From assembly GCA_013815325.1 (NCBI GenBank), contig JACDGM010000024.1, forward strand, positions 1-45,771: DNA of 45,771 nt, given 5' to 3'. The translations under genes and the position numbers were made by a program. The DNA comes from Chthoniobacterales bacterium (GTDB lineage Bacteria; Verrucomicrobiota; Verrucomicrobiia; Chthoniobacterales; UBA10450). The notes under the pieces are model-generated. The model had not been told where the DNA came from and searched no databases. It worked only from the letters and a program-made list of their open reading frames with translations. Shown here piece by piece: positions 8,067-16,480 of this stretch (its first letter is position 1; each line of letters begins with the position of its first letter).

Positions 8067-9106
8067 GGATTTTTTGCCTCCGCAAGATCAAGCGGACGCC
8101 GCGCGGGGAGGGGATCGCGCGTGAGATGATCAAGGCGCAGTGCGAGAGCGGAGATGGCCACGCCCGTAACAAAAGTGATGGCGCCGACGGCGACGTGAGC
8201 GGTCGCGATATCGGCGGCTTTGTTGCTCCAGATCGTCCAGGCACCGAGGGTGATTTGGATAACGACGAAAGCAGCCCAAAAAGTCGACAGCCGGCCAAGA
8301 GACGGCAGGGCGACGCCTTCCCGCCTAACGAGAAACCAAAACCCGAAAATCGAAAGTCCAATGATGAGGGCGCCGCAGCGATGCGCCATTTGCAACCAAA
8401 TCTGGCCGCGCGTCACCTCCGAGAGAGCGAGCCGTTCCCGAGCCGCGTTGAACTGCGCGATCGTGGCGGGATCCGTCCTGGGGATGATTTGTCCATAAGC
8501 GAGCGGGAAATCCGTGATCGATAAATCCCGATGCTGATGGCGCATCGTCGCCCCGAGCGCGAGCTGGCCATAAACGATCGCGGAGATGACGATCGCCACG
8601 CGTGCGAGCGATCCGGTATTTTGCCTAACGAACGGCCGAAGCCGCTGCCAGACAGGCGAAAGCGCGAGCGCGACGACGACGAGCATGCCGAAGAACGCCT
8701 GCGCGACACAGGCATGGAAAATCCCGATTTGGTCCTTCATCAAGGTAACGCGCAACCCCCCCAGAATGCCTTGCAGAACAACCGCGCCTAACGAAGTCCA
8801 GCCGAGCCATTTCACCCAGCGTTCCACTTTTGAAAAAGCCAGCCAGACGGCGAGGATAATGGTGAGCACTCCGACTATCGAGGCGATCAGGCGATGGGTG
8901 TGCTCAAAGAAAATTCCGCCGACCCATTTTGAGATGGGAAAGAAAAACATGTTGTAGCCAAACGTCGTCGGCCAATCCGGCACCGCGAGTCCGACGCCTT
9001 TGCTCGTCACCATGCCGCCACTGCAGATGAGAAGGAGCGTCGCGCCGGCTGTGAACCAGGCAAAGCAACACAGGAAAAGATTCGTCTCAGCAGCGGGCGC
9101 GCGCAT
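8063..9106 (-). CDS. ctaA: Heme A synthase (COX15/CtaA)
   Basis: A 347-residue membrane protein that oxidises heme O to heme A. It has eight predicted helices and the conserved histidines in 'HTHRLIAS', 'IFHACVAQ', 'MAHRCGALI' and 'TAHVAVGA'. 'GLAVPDWPTTFG' is the usual first periplasmic loop signature. The ATG at 9106 gives MRAPAAETNLF. The frame continues open upstream into basic residues overlapping coxB, which look non-coding, so the shorter start was chosen. Three copies of the repeated word (8324, 8624, 8787) encode VR, VR and SLG in it. Confidence 0.92.
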   Translation of the reverse strand: MRAPAAETNLFLCCFAWFTAGATLLLICSGGMVTSKGVGLAVPDWPTTFGYNMFFFPISKWVGGIFFEHTHRLIASIVGVLTIILAVWLAFSKVERWVKWLGWTSLGAVVLQGILGGLRVTLMKDQIGIFHACVAQAFFGMLVVVALALSPVWQRLRPFVRQNTGSLARVAIVISAIVYGQLALGATMRHQHRDLSITDFPLAYGQIIPRTDPATIAQFNAARERLALSEVTRGQIWLQMAHRCGALIIGLSIFGFWFLVRREGVALPSLGRLSTFWAAFVVIQITLGAWTIWSNKAADIATAHVAVGAITFVTGVAISALALRLDHLTRDPLPARRPLDLAEAKNP

Positions 9107-9146
9107 CAGGTCATCGTGGTGCTCCGGCGCGGTGCCGGTCCACTTC

Positions 9147-10019
9147 TTATCCGCCGCCCGGCTTCTCTGTTTTGGGCGCACCGGGAGGCGCGACCGTGCC
9201 GGGCGTCGGTCCGACCGGCGGTTCACCGGGAGGACGGGCGAGCGGCGGAGGCGCGATTTGATTGCCGGAAAGTTCCATCCGCTCCTTCAACCACGCCTGA
9301 TAATCATCCGGCGTATCGACCACGAGCATCCCTTTCATCCCGTAATGCCCGAGACCGCAGAGTTGGCCGCAAACGATTTCGTAGTTGCCGGTTTTAACCG
9401 GCTTGAACCACATCGGGATGATCTGCCCGGGAATGGCGTCCTGCGCGATGCGCATGCCCGGGAGACAGAAATTGTGGATCACATCTTTCGATGAAAGATC
9501 GACGATGACGTTGCGCTCGATCGGCACATGCAACTCGCCGAGCGCGACGAGATCATCTTTTCCCGCAGCATCTGCCGGATCGAGCCCGAGCGGATTCGAA
9601 TTGCTAACGAGAGCGAGCTCGCGACGGCCGAATACGCCATCCTTTCCCGGAAGATGAAAGTTCCAGTTAAACTGCTGGCCAACTGCGTGGACAAGAATTG
9701 CATCCTTTTCCTCGGGAAATGCATTCACCCGTTTCGCCCAGAGCGGAACAGCGAAGCCGATGAGCAGCACCGCCTCGATCAGGACGACGGCAAATTCCAG
9801 ATGCGTCGAGATGCCGCTCGTGACGCCTTCGTGGCTCGCAACCGGGTTGCGGTTTCTTCGAAAACGGATGAGCACGTAGATGAAAAACGCGGACCAGCCG
9901 AGAAAGAGCGCGCCCATGAACCAGTGGCTGAACTCGATGATGTGATCGATTTGATAGCCGTGCGCAGATGCGTTCGGCGGCAGCCCGAGAAATTCGTTGA
10001 TTAACGCGAGGCTAATCAT
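9147..10019 (-). CDS. coxB: Cytochrome c oxidase subunit II (CuA subunit)
   Basis: A 290-residue protein with two membrane helices (about 31-52 and 75-95) and a periplasmic cupredoxin domain. The binuclear CuA ligands are all present: His182, Cys217, Cys221, His225 and Met228 in the C-x3-C-x3-H-x2-M pattern. The aromatic electron-entry region is 'QQFNWNFHLPG'. The C-terminus is a Pro/Gly-rich tail (residues 252-290) with no heme c motif, so it is not a caa3-type fusion. It follows the small 86-residue membrane protein gene with an eight-base overlap. Confidence 0.95.
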   Translation of the reverse strand: MISLALINEFLGLPPNASAHGYQIDHIIEFSHWFMGALFLGWSAFFIYVLIRFRRNRNPVASHEGVTSGISTHLEFAVVLIEAVLLIGFAVPLWAKRVNAFPEEKDAILVHAVGQQFNWNFHLPGKDGVFGRRELALVSNSNPLGLDPADAAGKDDLVALGELHVPIERNVIVDLSSKDVIHNFCLPGMRIAQDAIPGQIIPMWFKPVKTGNYEIVCGQLCGLGHYGMKGMLVVDTPDDYQAWLKERMELSGNQIAPPPLARPPGEPPVGPTPGTVAPPGAPKTEKPGGG

Positions 10020-10272
10020 ATTTCTCGAGGTCCTCGTCGATCAACTGTTCGTGCGGCTCAAGCGGAATGCTGGCGTGCCGCCAGAGGTGAACGCCAAATG
10101 CGCTCACACCGCCGAGCACCGACATTACCGCGCCGATCATCACCCAGATGGCGATCGCCATGTGCGCCGTTGTTTTGGAATCCTTCGCGCCCATGCAGGT
10201 GGCGCAGGCGAGCGCCTGGCCAGTCGGCGAAGCGAGGATGATCGCCAGGAGAACGAATAATTTTCTCTTCAT
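10012..10272 (-). CDS. Small membrane protein with CATC motif in the oxidase operon
   Basis: An 86-residue protein: basic start MKRKLF, hydrophobic signal-like segment, then 'ALACATCMGAKDS' and a second hydrophobic stretch ('MAIAIWVMIGAVMSVLGGVSAFG'), ending in an acidic tail. Start chosen at 10272, where the ATG overlaps the previous TGA as ATGA. The CxxC after the first hydrophobic segment faces the periplasm if that segment is a signal, so it could bind metal or form a disulfide. I do not recognise a named family. The position between coxD and coxB suggests an oxidase assembly or accessory role, which is inference. Confidence 0.7.
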   Translation of the reverse strand: MKRKLFVLLAIILASPTGQALACATCMGAKDSKTTAHMAIAIWVMIGAVMSVLGGVSAFGVHLWRHASIPLEPHEQLIDEDLEKYD

Positions 10273-10478
10273 CAAATCAAACGGAGCCGTTTCATCTTTC
10301 GCCAAAACCAGCAGCCGTAAATGATGAGCGCGACTGCGGCCGCAAACGAGCCGACTGCCCCAAGCGTGTAGGAAGCTGTCGCCTCCATGCTATTAACCCA
10401 GAGACACCAGATCCCGAGGCCGAACGCGAGCAGCGTCGAGAAGGTGATCAGGATGATGTGAAATGCTTTAAGAGACAT
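10272..10478 (-). CDS. Small two-helix membrane protein in the oxidase operon
   Basis: A 68-residue protein with two hydrophobic segments ('IILITFSTLLAFGLGIWCLWV' and 'GAVGSFAAAVALIIYGCWFW') and a basic C-terminus 'RKMKRLRLI'. It begins immediately after the coxD stop and ends by overlapping the next ATG. Small membrane proteins are common in oxidase operons as subunits or assembly factors, but this sequence carries no named motif. Overlapping start and stop codons on both sides support it being a real gene. Function unknown. Confidence 0.65.
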   Translation of the reverse strand: MSLKAFHIILITFSTLLAFGLGIWCLWVNSMEATASYTLGAVGSFAAAVALIIYGCWFWRKMKRLRLI

Positions 10479-10820
10479 CTAGTGAGAGATCGGGTCGTAC
10501 CAGGCGAGATAGGTGAGCCAGAAAAGGGCGAAAACGAAAATTCCTGTAAAGAGGAGTACGCGATAGATCAGTTTTTTCTCCGCCGAGAGGTGCATAAAAA
10601 TGTAAGCGACCAAGCCGGCCTTGAACGCCGCCAGCAGCATCGCCACCGAGACATTCGCCTTCTGCGAACCGAAGTTGACGTAGGAGAGAAAAACCGTCAG
10701 CGCCGTGCAAAAAATCAGCGTCCCCCCGACGATGAGGTAGCCGCGGACGTGCTTGCTCACGTCGTGCGCGTATTGCTCGGTCTCGTGTTGCGCCGGCGAG
10801 ATATCAGGCGGGTTATTCAT
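10479..10820 (-). CDS. Cytochrome c oxidase subunit IV (prokaryotic COX4 type)
   Basis: A 113-residue protein with three hydrophobic helices: 'GYLIVGGTLIFCTALTVFLSYV', 'SVAMLLAAFKAGLVAYIFMHL' and 'VLLFTGIFVFALFWLTYLAW'. The central 'AAFKAGLVAYIFMHL' with 'EKKLIYRVL' after it is the signature of the bacterial subunit IV. The N-terminus has a short charged tail. It lies three bases downstream of coxC and directly before the first small membrane gene. The subunit stabilises the oxidase core and has no redox centre. Confidence 0.88.
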   Translation of the reverse strand: MNNPPDISPAQHETEQYAHDVSKHVRGYLIVGGTLIFCTALTVFLSYVNFGSQKANVSVAMLLAAFKAGLVAYIFMHLSAEKKLIYRVLLFTGIFVFALFWLTYLAWYDPISH

Positions 10821-10823
10821 CGT

Positions 10824-11699
10824 CTAGAGAAGGTAAAAAAGTGGAAAAACGAAAATCCAAACCAGATCAACAAAGTGCCAGAACAATCCCGCCACCTCAA
10901 CCCGATTTGCGAGGTGCTCCGGGTTTTCGCGATACAATTTTGAGCCGACCGGGAGCCAGAAATAAGTAAAGACGAGCACGCCCGCGAGCACGTGCAAGCC
11001 GTGCAGACCGGTGATCGTAAAATAGGTCGCGAAGTAAGTATTATGCGTCGGCAAAAACATCGTCGCGCGCTCGACATCGGCTTTCTGCACGACCCCGATC
11101 TTCTCCGTCGGCGGCACATACAAAAAGTGCGGCCGGTCCATTTTCGGGTTTGTAGGGTCGGTATAAACCGGGTCGAGTGCGATCTCGTATTCCTTGATCT
11201 TGGGGTCGTGCAACGCCTCGTGATTGTGCAGGTGCCCGGTAATTTCGACGCGCGGCGGCAGGCCTTCCGCGAGCAGATGTTTATTTCCCAGCAACGGCTC
11301 ATATTTTTCGAGCGCGCTGCTTTTGATATAGGCACCGAAGTGCACGTATTTCTGCGGCCATTCGTAGCCCAGCTTCACCACGAGAAAGATAACGCCGCAT
11401 AGGATCGTGATCCCCATGTAAATCTTGTAGCGCGCAAACTGCCGCATCTTCAGCGCCGCCCAGGCGAGCACCACGGTCACCGAGGAGGCGATCAGGATCG
11501 CGGTATTGAATGTTCCGACGGGCACGTTGAGGAGGCCGTGCGGCCAATAGCCCGGCTCCGCGTCGAGCCGGAGGAAGATGTAAGCGGAAAACAAACCGCC
11601 AAAGAGCATCACTTCCGAGGCGAGGAAAAGCCAGATGCCGATCTTGGCGTTCCAAAGGCCGGTATCCGGCCGGGCCGTCACTGTATAAGGAATTTCCAT
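10824..11699 (-). CDS. coxC: Cytochrome c oxidase subunit III with a large hydrophilic insertion
   Basis: A 291-residue subunit III. The N-terminal 'TGLWNAKIGIWLFLASEVMLFGGL' and C-terminal 'YFTITGLHGLHVLAG' and 'EVAGLFWHFVDLVWIFVFPLFYL' segments are typical. Between helix 4 and helix 5 (residues about 125-215) there is a polar stretch of roughly 90 residues, including 'GHLHNHEALHDPKIKEYEI' and 'KMDRPHFLYVPPTEKIG', which short bacterial subunits III lack. No cofactor is expected. The stretch is probably an extra-membrane domain at the periplasmic or cytoplasmic face. Its function is unknown. Confidence 0.92.
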   Translation of the reverse strand: MEIPYTVTARPDTGLWNAKIGIWLFLASEVMLFGGLFSAYIFLRLDAEPGYWPHGLLNVPVGTFNTAILIASSVTVVLAWAALKMRQFARYKIYMGITILCGVIFLVVKLGYEWPQKYVHFGAYIKSSALEKYEPLLGNKHLLAEGLPPRVEITGHLHNHEALHDPKIKEYEIALDPVYTDPTNPKMDRPHFLYVPPTEKIGVVQKADVERATMFLPTHNTYFATYFTITGLHGLHVLAGVLVFTYFWLPVGSKLYRENPEHLANRVEVAGLFWHFVDLVWIFVFPLFYLL

Positions 11700-11725
11700 T
11701 TTCTAGTCCGTTAGGCCGAGAAGGA

Positions 11726-11810
11726 GACAGGATTTACGGGATTAACAGGATGGGGAATTGAGCCAACGGTGCTGTCTTTCTTCATCTAGTGAATCCTGTT
11801 AATCCTGTCC
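11726..11810. repeat. Imperfect palindromic repeat of the 'GGATTAACAGGAT' type between coxC and coxA
   Basis: The left arm at 11726-11751 carries GGATTAACAGGAT and the right arm at 11791-11810 carries its complement ATCCTGTTAATCC, separated by about 40 bases. The unit fills the 126-base coxA-coxC gap. A hairpin here could stabilise or attenuate the oxidase mRNA, which is inference. Similar 'acaggattaacaggat' units are familiar as dispersed repeats in several phyla, but only one copy is seen here. Confidence 0.6.
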
Positions 11811-11825
11811 AAGAAAAGCCGCTCC

Positions 11826-13739
11826 TTAATGGCCTAACGACATCGTCGGCTCGGGCGCCTTGCGCTCGTTAGGCTGGACCGGTTCCGTCTGCATCGTGTA
11901 ATCCTTCGCCCGGCCCGGCAGGCTGTATTCGTAAGGTCCACGGTAAACCACCGGCGCGGCGACGAAGTTCCCGTGCGGCGGCGGCGAGGGCGCGGTCCAC
12001 TCCAGCGTGGTCGCCTCCCAGGGATTATCATCGACCTTTTCGCCGTGGCGGATGCTCCAGAAGAAATTAATGATAAACGGAATTTGCGCCAGACCCATCA
12101 CCCAGGCCGCGATAGAGATCGGCGTGTTCCAATGAAAACCGCTCAGGCCCCAGACCTTTTCCGCGGCGAGGTTCCAGCCCTGCCCGCCATCGTACCAACG
12201 GCGATGCATCCCGAGCATGCCTTGCAGAAACATGGGCAGAAAGATGGCATTCATGCAGATGAGCGACGGCCAGAAATGTACTTTTCCCCAAAAGTCACTC
12301 ATCTTGCGCCCGGTCGCTTTCGGGAACCAATAATAGATGCCCCCGAAGAGCGCGAAGATCGTTCCTGGCGCGACGATGTAATGGAAATGCGCGATCACGT
12401 AATAGGTATCGTGCAGGTAAAGATCGGCGGTGTTAAAGGCCAGCGGGATCCCCGTTAGGCCACCGATTCCAAACATTGGCAGGAACGCGGTCGCGAAGAG
12501 CATCGGCACCGTGAATCGAATCGACCCGCCCCAGAGTGAGATAAAAAACGCACTCAAAATAATGACCGACGGAATCGAGATGATCATCGTCGTGGTCTGG
12601 AAAAACGCGCTCACCGCCGTGCCCATGCCGGTCAGCCACATGTGATGTGCCCAGACGATGAACGACAAAAACCCGAGGACGAGCACAGAGAGCACAAGCG
12701 ACTTGTAACCCCAGAGCGGCTTGCGCGTGTTGTTCGCGAGGATCTCCGCGACGATTCCCATGCCGGGCAAAATCAACACGTAAACTTCCGGATGCCCGAG
12801 GAACCAAAAGAGATGCTGCCAGAGGAGCGGACTGCCGCCGCCGCTGATCGAGACCGCGGCGCCATTCACCACCAGCCCGCTCGGGAGAAAGAAACTCGTC
12901 CCCGCCACGCGATCCATCAGCTGCATCACGATGGCCGACTCGAGCGGCGGGAAAGCGAGGAGGAGCAGAAATGCGGTCACGAACTGCGCCCAAACAAAGA
13001 ACGGTAGCCGCATCCAGGTCATCCCTTTGGCGCGAAGCTGGATGATCGTGGCGATAAAATTAACCGCGCCTAACAATGACGAAGTGATCAGGAGAATGAA
13101 CGCGATCAGCCAGAGCGTCTGGCCGTTGAAAATAAGGTGATACGTCGGCCCTTTGTCCGCGATATCTGAGAGCGGCGTATAAGAAGTCCAGCCGCCTTTG
13201 GCCGCGCCGCCCGGCACGAAAAAACTCAGCAGCATGATAAGGCCACCAACGAAAAAAGCCTGGTAGCTCGCCATGTTGATCTTCGGAAAAGTCATATCCG
13301 GCGCGCCGATTTGCAGCGGCACCACGAAGTTGCCGAAGGCCGCGAACGCCACCGGCACGATCCCGAGAAAGATCATGATCGTGCCGTGCATCGCGCCTAA
13401 CGAGTTGTAAAACTCCGGCGTCATCACGCCGTTCGCCATCGCCCCGGGGCCGAGGACGTTCTCAATCATCTTGCCGACGATCGGCAGCCTCTGGCCCGGG
13501 AAAGCGAGCTGCCAGCGCATCAGCATCATTAGGCAAAACCCGAAGAAGAGAAAAATGAGTCCGCTGATGCCGTACTGAATGCCGATCACTTTATGATCGG
13601 TCGAGATGATGTATTTCCGCCAGAAGGGCAGCTCGTGGTGATCGCCGGCCGCGCCGGAGCCATGCGCAGGCGAGTGCGCGTCGTGATGATGTTGAGTCGA
13701 GACGGAAGAAGAAGCATCCATAGTTGCGGAATCTGACAC
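11826..13739 (-). CDS. coxA: Cytochrome c oxidase subunit I (heme-copper, A-type)
   Basis: A 637-residue, twelve-helix catalytic subunit that reduces O2 at the heme a3-CuB centre and pumps protons. Seen: 'STDHKVIGIQYG' at the N-terminus, 'GHPEVY' with the proton-channel Glu and cross-linked Tyr, the CuB histidine pair in 'WAHHMW', and 'HFHYIVAPGTIFALFGG' with the heme ligands. An N-terminal His/Ser/Ala-rich cytoplasmic extension (residues 1-35) and a C-terminal Pro-rich tail of about 60 residues are present. It is first in the minus-strand operon, so the promoter should lie in 13740-13800. Three words lie in it, two of them only 25 bases apart in the C-terminal tail (11833, 11866). Confidence 0.96.
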   Translation of the reverse strand: MSDSATMDASSSVSTQHHHDAHSPAHGSGAAGDHHELPFWRKYIISTDHKVIGIQYGISGLIFLFFGFCLMMLMRWQLAFPGQRLPIVGKMIENVLGPGAMANGVMTPEFYNSLGAMHGTIMIFLGIVPVAFAAFGNFVVPLQIGAPDMTFPKINMASYQAFFVGGLIMLLSFFVPGGAAKGGWTSYTPLSDIADKGPTYHLIFNGQTLWLIAFILLITSSLLGAVNFIATIIQLRAKGMTWMRLPFFVWAQFVTAFLLLLAFPPLESAIVMQLMDRVAGTSFFLPSGLVVNGAAVSISGGGSPLLWQHLFWFLGHPEVYVLILPGMGIVAEILANNTRKPLWGYKSLVLSVLVLGFLSFIVWAHHMWLTGMGTAVSAFFQTTTMIISIPSVIILSAFFISLWGGSIRFTVPMLFATAFLPMFGIGGLTGIPLAFNTADLYLHDTYYVIAHFHYIVAPGTIFALFGGIYYWFPKATGRKMSDFWGKVHFWPSLICMNAIFLPMFLQGMLGMHRRWYDGGQGWNLAAEKVWGLSGFHWNTPISIAAWVMGLAQIPFIINFFWSIRHGEKVDDNPWEATTLEWTAPSPPPHGNFVAAPVVYRGPYEYSLPGRAKDYTMQTEPVQPNERKAPEPTMSLGH

Positions 13740-14558
13740 TCAGTAGTGGGACGGAAGTTTTCAAGAGGAAAAGAGGAATTTATGATTCGCGAATTTGCGA
13801 TCGTCCCGCGGCGCCGGCGCGACGCATGGACGTGATCTCGTCGCGCGCGAGGGCCGCGCGATAACGCTTCGCCTGCTCAGCGCCGAAGCGGAGCGCTCTG
13901 CCGGAGCTCCCGCCTCGAGACGCAGCCCGTCGCGCGCCGAGGCGCGATATATGATGGATGTTCGCTTTTTTTTCCAACCGCCTAGGCTGTCTCGGCTCGC
14001 TCTTCGTATCCGTTTTGGGCACTTTGATTCTGCTCGCACTTCTACGTGGCTGTGGAAGTCATTGGTAACGATGGCAAGAGCGCCGCGCCAGTGAAGCTCT
14101 TTCTGTTGGTCGAGCAAAAATTGACCGAGCCTGCATCGAGGCAAAGCGCGGTTAAGCGCCGGCGGCCCGATAACCTCCTAGCTGGTCCGACAAACGCTGT
14201 TACGGCTAACTGTGCGAGAGCAGTCAGTCCGGCAGAGTGAATGACACAATCTGGTTGGCGCTTCGACGGTTCGTCCAAAATTTGCCCCATCGAATGTCAG
14301 TGAACGGCACTGAAACGGAACGCCCGCCAGATCCTCCACAACGGGAATTCGCTGCCGCGCCACGAAGCGACAGCCTCTTCGCCTTCTAGGAAGCAAATGT
14401 GGAAGTCACAATCTCGCGGGTTGTAGCGAAAAGCTTGACAGCCGGAAGCGAACACCTGAGAACAAAGCGCAGTCAAAATCAAAAGTCACTCTCGCTTTGC
14501 TTTGCTCGTTAGGATGCAATGCCGGACGAAACTTCAACCGCTAACCAGAAAGAAAACT
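13740..14558. other. Long intergenic stretch with no supported gene
   Basis: This stretch lies between the coxA start and the next plus-strand gene. A minus-strand frame at 13780-14022 (GTG start, 80 basic residues, fairly GC-rich third positions) and another at 14297-14482 are open, but neither has a recognisable motif or clear ribosome site. I treat both as unproven. The coxA promoter must lie at its left end. One exact TCGTTAGG copy lies at 14506-14513, one of very few in intergenic DNA. Confidence 0.4.
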
Positions 14559-15308
14559 ATGCAGTCATTCATTCGCGCCATTATTCTCACCGTGTTCGGC
14601 CTTGCGCCGATCACGATATTGCAAGCGCAGGGCATCACGCCCGCGACCACGACCGAAAACTAAGCCGCGACCTCAAGTCCGAAACGCACCGAAGTTTATC
14701 ACGTTTTATTTGGCTATGCGGCGCCCGGCAAGTCCGCCGAACTCCTCGAGTTTCTCAAGACTCCGGATCCCAATAGCCCCAACCCTACACATTTCATCAT
14801 CCTTCGTCACCAGGATGGGGACGCGTGGGATTATGCGGTGATCGAACACATCGGCACGAAGGCCACGGTGGAAATTCCGACCACCCCGATGCCCTCTTCT
14901 GCGCGCGGCGTCATGCACAGACATGACGATACCTTCGTGAGCGGCCCGCCGTGGGCGGATTTCGCGAAAGAAATGGGCATCGATGGCGATGCCAAGACGA
15001 CGGCTGGTTCGGTTTACGCCGTCTCAATCTATCGCGCGGCGGCCGGTCAGTTCGATGCGCTGGAGAAAATGCTGAGCGAGCGACCGAACCGTGCCGTTGA
15101 CACCTCCTCGGGCAACGTCTTGATGCAGCATCTGGAAGGCGGTCCATGGAATTTTTTGACCGTTGCGCGTTACGATTCGTGGCAGAAATTCGCGACTAAC
15201 GAGACTAACAGCATCGCCCAGACAAATAAAAAGGAGGGCGGTTGGTTCGATCTGCGCCAACACATCTCCTTCCATAACGATACCCTGACCGATCGCGTCG
15301 CTCCCTGA
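14559..15308 (+). pseudogene. Secreted protein gene interrupted by an in-frame TAA
   Basis: An ATG at 14559 opens a signal peptide ('MQSFIRAIILTVFGL', then 'ILQAQG'). After 34 codons the frame meets TAA at 14661-14663 and then continues in the same frame without another stop to 15308 ('TEVYHVLFGYAAPGKSAELLEF' through 'FLTVARYDSWQKFATNETNS'). The read-through product would be about 249 residues. The later part has the look of a small alpha/beta barrel protein reporting on two-component quantities (NIPSNAP/Dabb-like), but I cannot name a family. Either a nonsense mutation (for example CAA to TAA) has removed secretion, or translation restarts internally, or the base is wrong. Confidence 0.6.
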
Positions 15309-15428
15309 TTTCGGACGAGCCGCGAGTCGCGCCAATTTCATCCCGGCCCAACCGATTTATTCGGTCGGGCCGCTTTGGTCTGATGCGCCCGCACGGCCTC
15401 GGGCCCCCGCGCGTGCGAATCTTCCTTG

Positions 15429-15758
15429 ATGAAAGACACCAGCGTCACCAAAATCACGGCGGAATTTTCTCCCCACGGGCCGGAAGGGGAAAAGTATCTC
15501 GCTTCCGGAGTGCAGGTCGCGATGCGGCTCTGGGAAAACGAGCAGCCTAATGAAAAGAAGCCGGTCTCGAAACATCCTTACGAGACGGTCGGTTATGTGA
15601 TTGAAGGGAAAGCGGAGCTGCATCTGGAAGGGCAGACGCTAATTCTAAACAAAGGAGATTCCTGGACGGTGCCGAAGAACGCCGAGCACACGTACAAGAT
15701 TTTAGAGAGTTTTACCGCGGTAGAAGCGACGAGCCCGCCCGCGTTCGCGCACCAGTAG
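15429..15758 (+). CDS. Cupin-domain protein
   Basis: A 109-residue single-domain cupin. It has the second half of motif 1 and motif 2 in degenerate form: 'HPYETVGYVIEGKAELHLEGQ' and 'GDSWTVPKNAEHTYKIL', with His at the start of the first and His in the second as likely metal ligands. ATG at 15429 was chosen. An in-frame TTG precedes it directly. Small cupins of this type bind a metal or small ligand. There is no substrate clue from the neighbours (a broken secreted-protein gene and a ribosomal operon). Confidence 0.8.
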   Translation: MKDTSVTKITAEFSPHGPEGEKYLASGVQVAMRLWENEQPNEKKPVSKHPYETVGYVIEGKAELHLEGQTLILNKGDSWTVPKNAEHTYKILESFTAVEATSPPAFAHQ

Positions 15759-15854
15759 GATTAGCGGAGTTAAGCGTTTCAGATTACTGGGCCGACGGTC
15801 TTTCGGATCGCCGCTTCCCGAGGAGGCTCTGTTCTTTGAGCTCGCCAGAAGGCG

Positions 15855-15978
15855 AGAAGCCGTCTCATGATTAGGATTGTCATTCTGAGCGGAGCGAAGA
15901 ACCTCCCGGATGAACCCCGAGGTCCCTCGCAGCGCTCGGGATGACACGCTTTCGCGGCACATTTGTGAGGTGACTTCG
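15855..15978 (-). mobile_element. MITE copy A (SSRAQRG-type element)
   Basis: About 124 bases, inverted relative to copies B and C. Its ends are related inverted repeats (GAAGCCGTCTCATGATTAG at the left, complement of GAAGTCACCTCACAAATG at the right). The core carries GTCATTCTGAGCGGAGCG and CGCTCGGGATGACACGC, which pair as arms of a long hairpin. It contains no gene and presumably was moved by a transposase encoded elsewhere. Confidence 0.75.
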
Positions 15979-15983
15979 AGTCT

Positions 15984-16044
15984 GCCCTAGCGGCAGGCTG
16001 GAAGGCTGCCCGCCGAGTCAGGCTAGAAGCCTAACTTCCGGCGC
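15984..16044. repeat. Double GTCAGGC-type hairpin repeat
   Basis: Two adjacent stem-loops of the same design: GCAGGCT-GGAA-GGCTGC followed by GTCAGGCT-AGAA-GCCTAACTTCCGGCG. Related single units occur at 23890-23932 and 25213-25250, always beside a gene end, so this is a small dispersed family. Confidence 0.6.
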
Positions 16045-16059
16045 GACGCATTCCGCACC

Positions 16060-16299
16060 TTACTTCATCAAGAGCACCGACCGGCTGCGCTTGATTTCGC
16101 GCGTGATCTTACGGTGCATGTGCGCCGGCATTCCAGTGACGCGACGCGGCAAAATCTTGCCGCTCTCGGTCACGAACTTTCTCAGCAGATCAGGGTTTTT
16201 GTAGTCGATGGCTTCCGCTGCGATATCGATGCGACGGCGCGGCATGGTGCGGTTGGCACGGCGGAAAGCGGAACGGCGTTTGGCGGTCTTGGGTTGCAT
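16060..16299 (-). CDS. rpsR: 30S ribosomal protein S18
   Basis: A 79-residue basic protein with the S18 core '[43 protein letters not shown]'. S18 binds 16S rRNA next to S6 in the platform of the small subunit. It begins two bases after the rpmG stop and is the last gene of the dksA-rpmG-rpsR unit. The more usual partners rpsF and rplI are absent from the window, so this is a different arrangement. Confidence 0.95.
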   Translation of the reverse strand: MQPKTAKRRSAFRRANRTMPRRRIDIAAEAIDYKNPDLLRKFVTESGKILPRRVTGMPAHMHRKITREIKRSRSVLLMK

Positions 16300-16301
16300 G
16301 G

Positions 16302-16475
16302 TTACTTGGTCTCCCGATGAAGCGTATGCCGTCTCATGAATGGGTTATATTTTTTCTTTTCGAGCCGGTTCGGCGTGCGCGGGCTCTTCTTGTTGCGCGT
16401 CGTCATGTAACGCGAGGCGGGCAGGCCCGCCGCTTTCGCTTCGGTGCATTCGAGGGTCACGATTTCCTGGGCCAT
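16302..16475 (-). CDS. rpmG: 50S ribosomal protein L33
   Basis: A 57-residue protein read directly from the minus strand: '[23 protein letters not shown]' type start, '[22 protein letters not shown]' and C-terminal '[10 protein letters not shown]'. This matches bacterial L33, of the form with one cysteine and no zinc CxxC pairs. It fits between the dksA-like stop (five bases upstream) and rpsR (two bases downstream), so the three genes form one transcript. Confidence 0.93.
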   Translation of the reverse strand: MAQEIVTLECTEAKAAGLPASRYMTTRNKKSPRTPNRLEKKKYNPFMRRHTLHRETK

Positions 16476-16480
16476 GTTCG

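Larger units (their letters stand above)
15759..16059. other. Intergenic stretch filled by repeats
   Basis: Between the cupin gene and rpsR (convergent). It holds MITE copy A (15855-15978) and a double GTCAGGC hairpin (15984-16044), described separately. No gene is seen. The hairpins could act as a bidirectional transcription end between the convergent units, which is inference. Confidence 0.6.

Noticed and set aside
13761..14482. Open frames upstream of coxA
   Set aside because: No motif, no clear ribosome site, and no support from neighbours, so they are not listed as genes.
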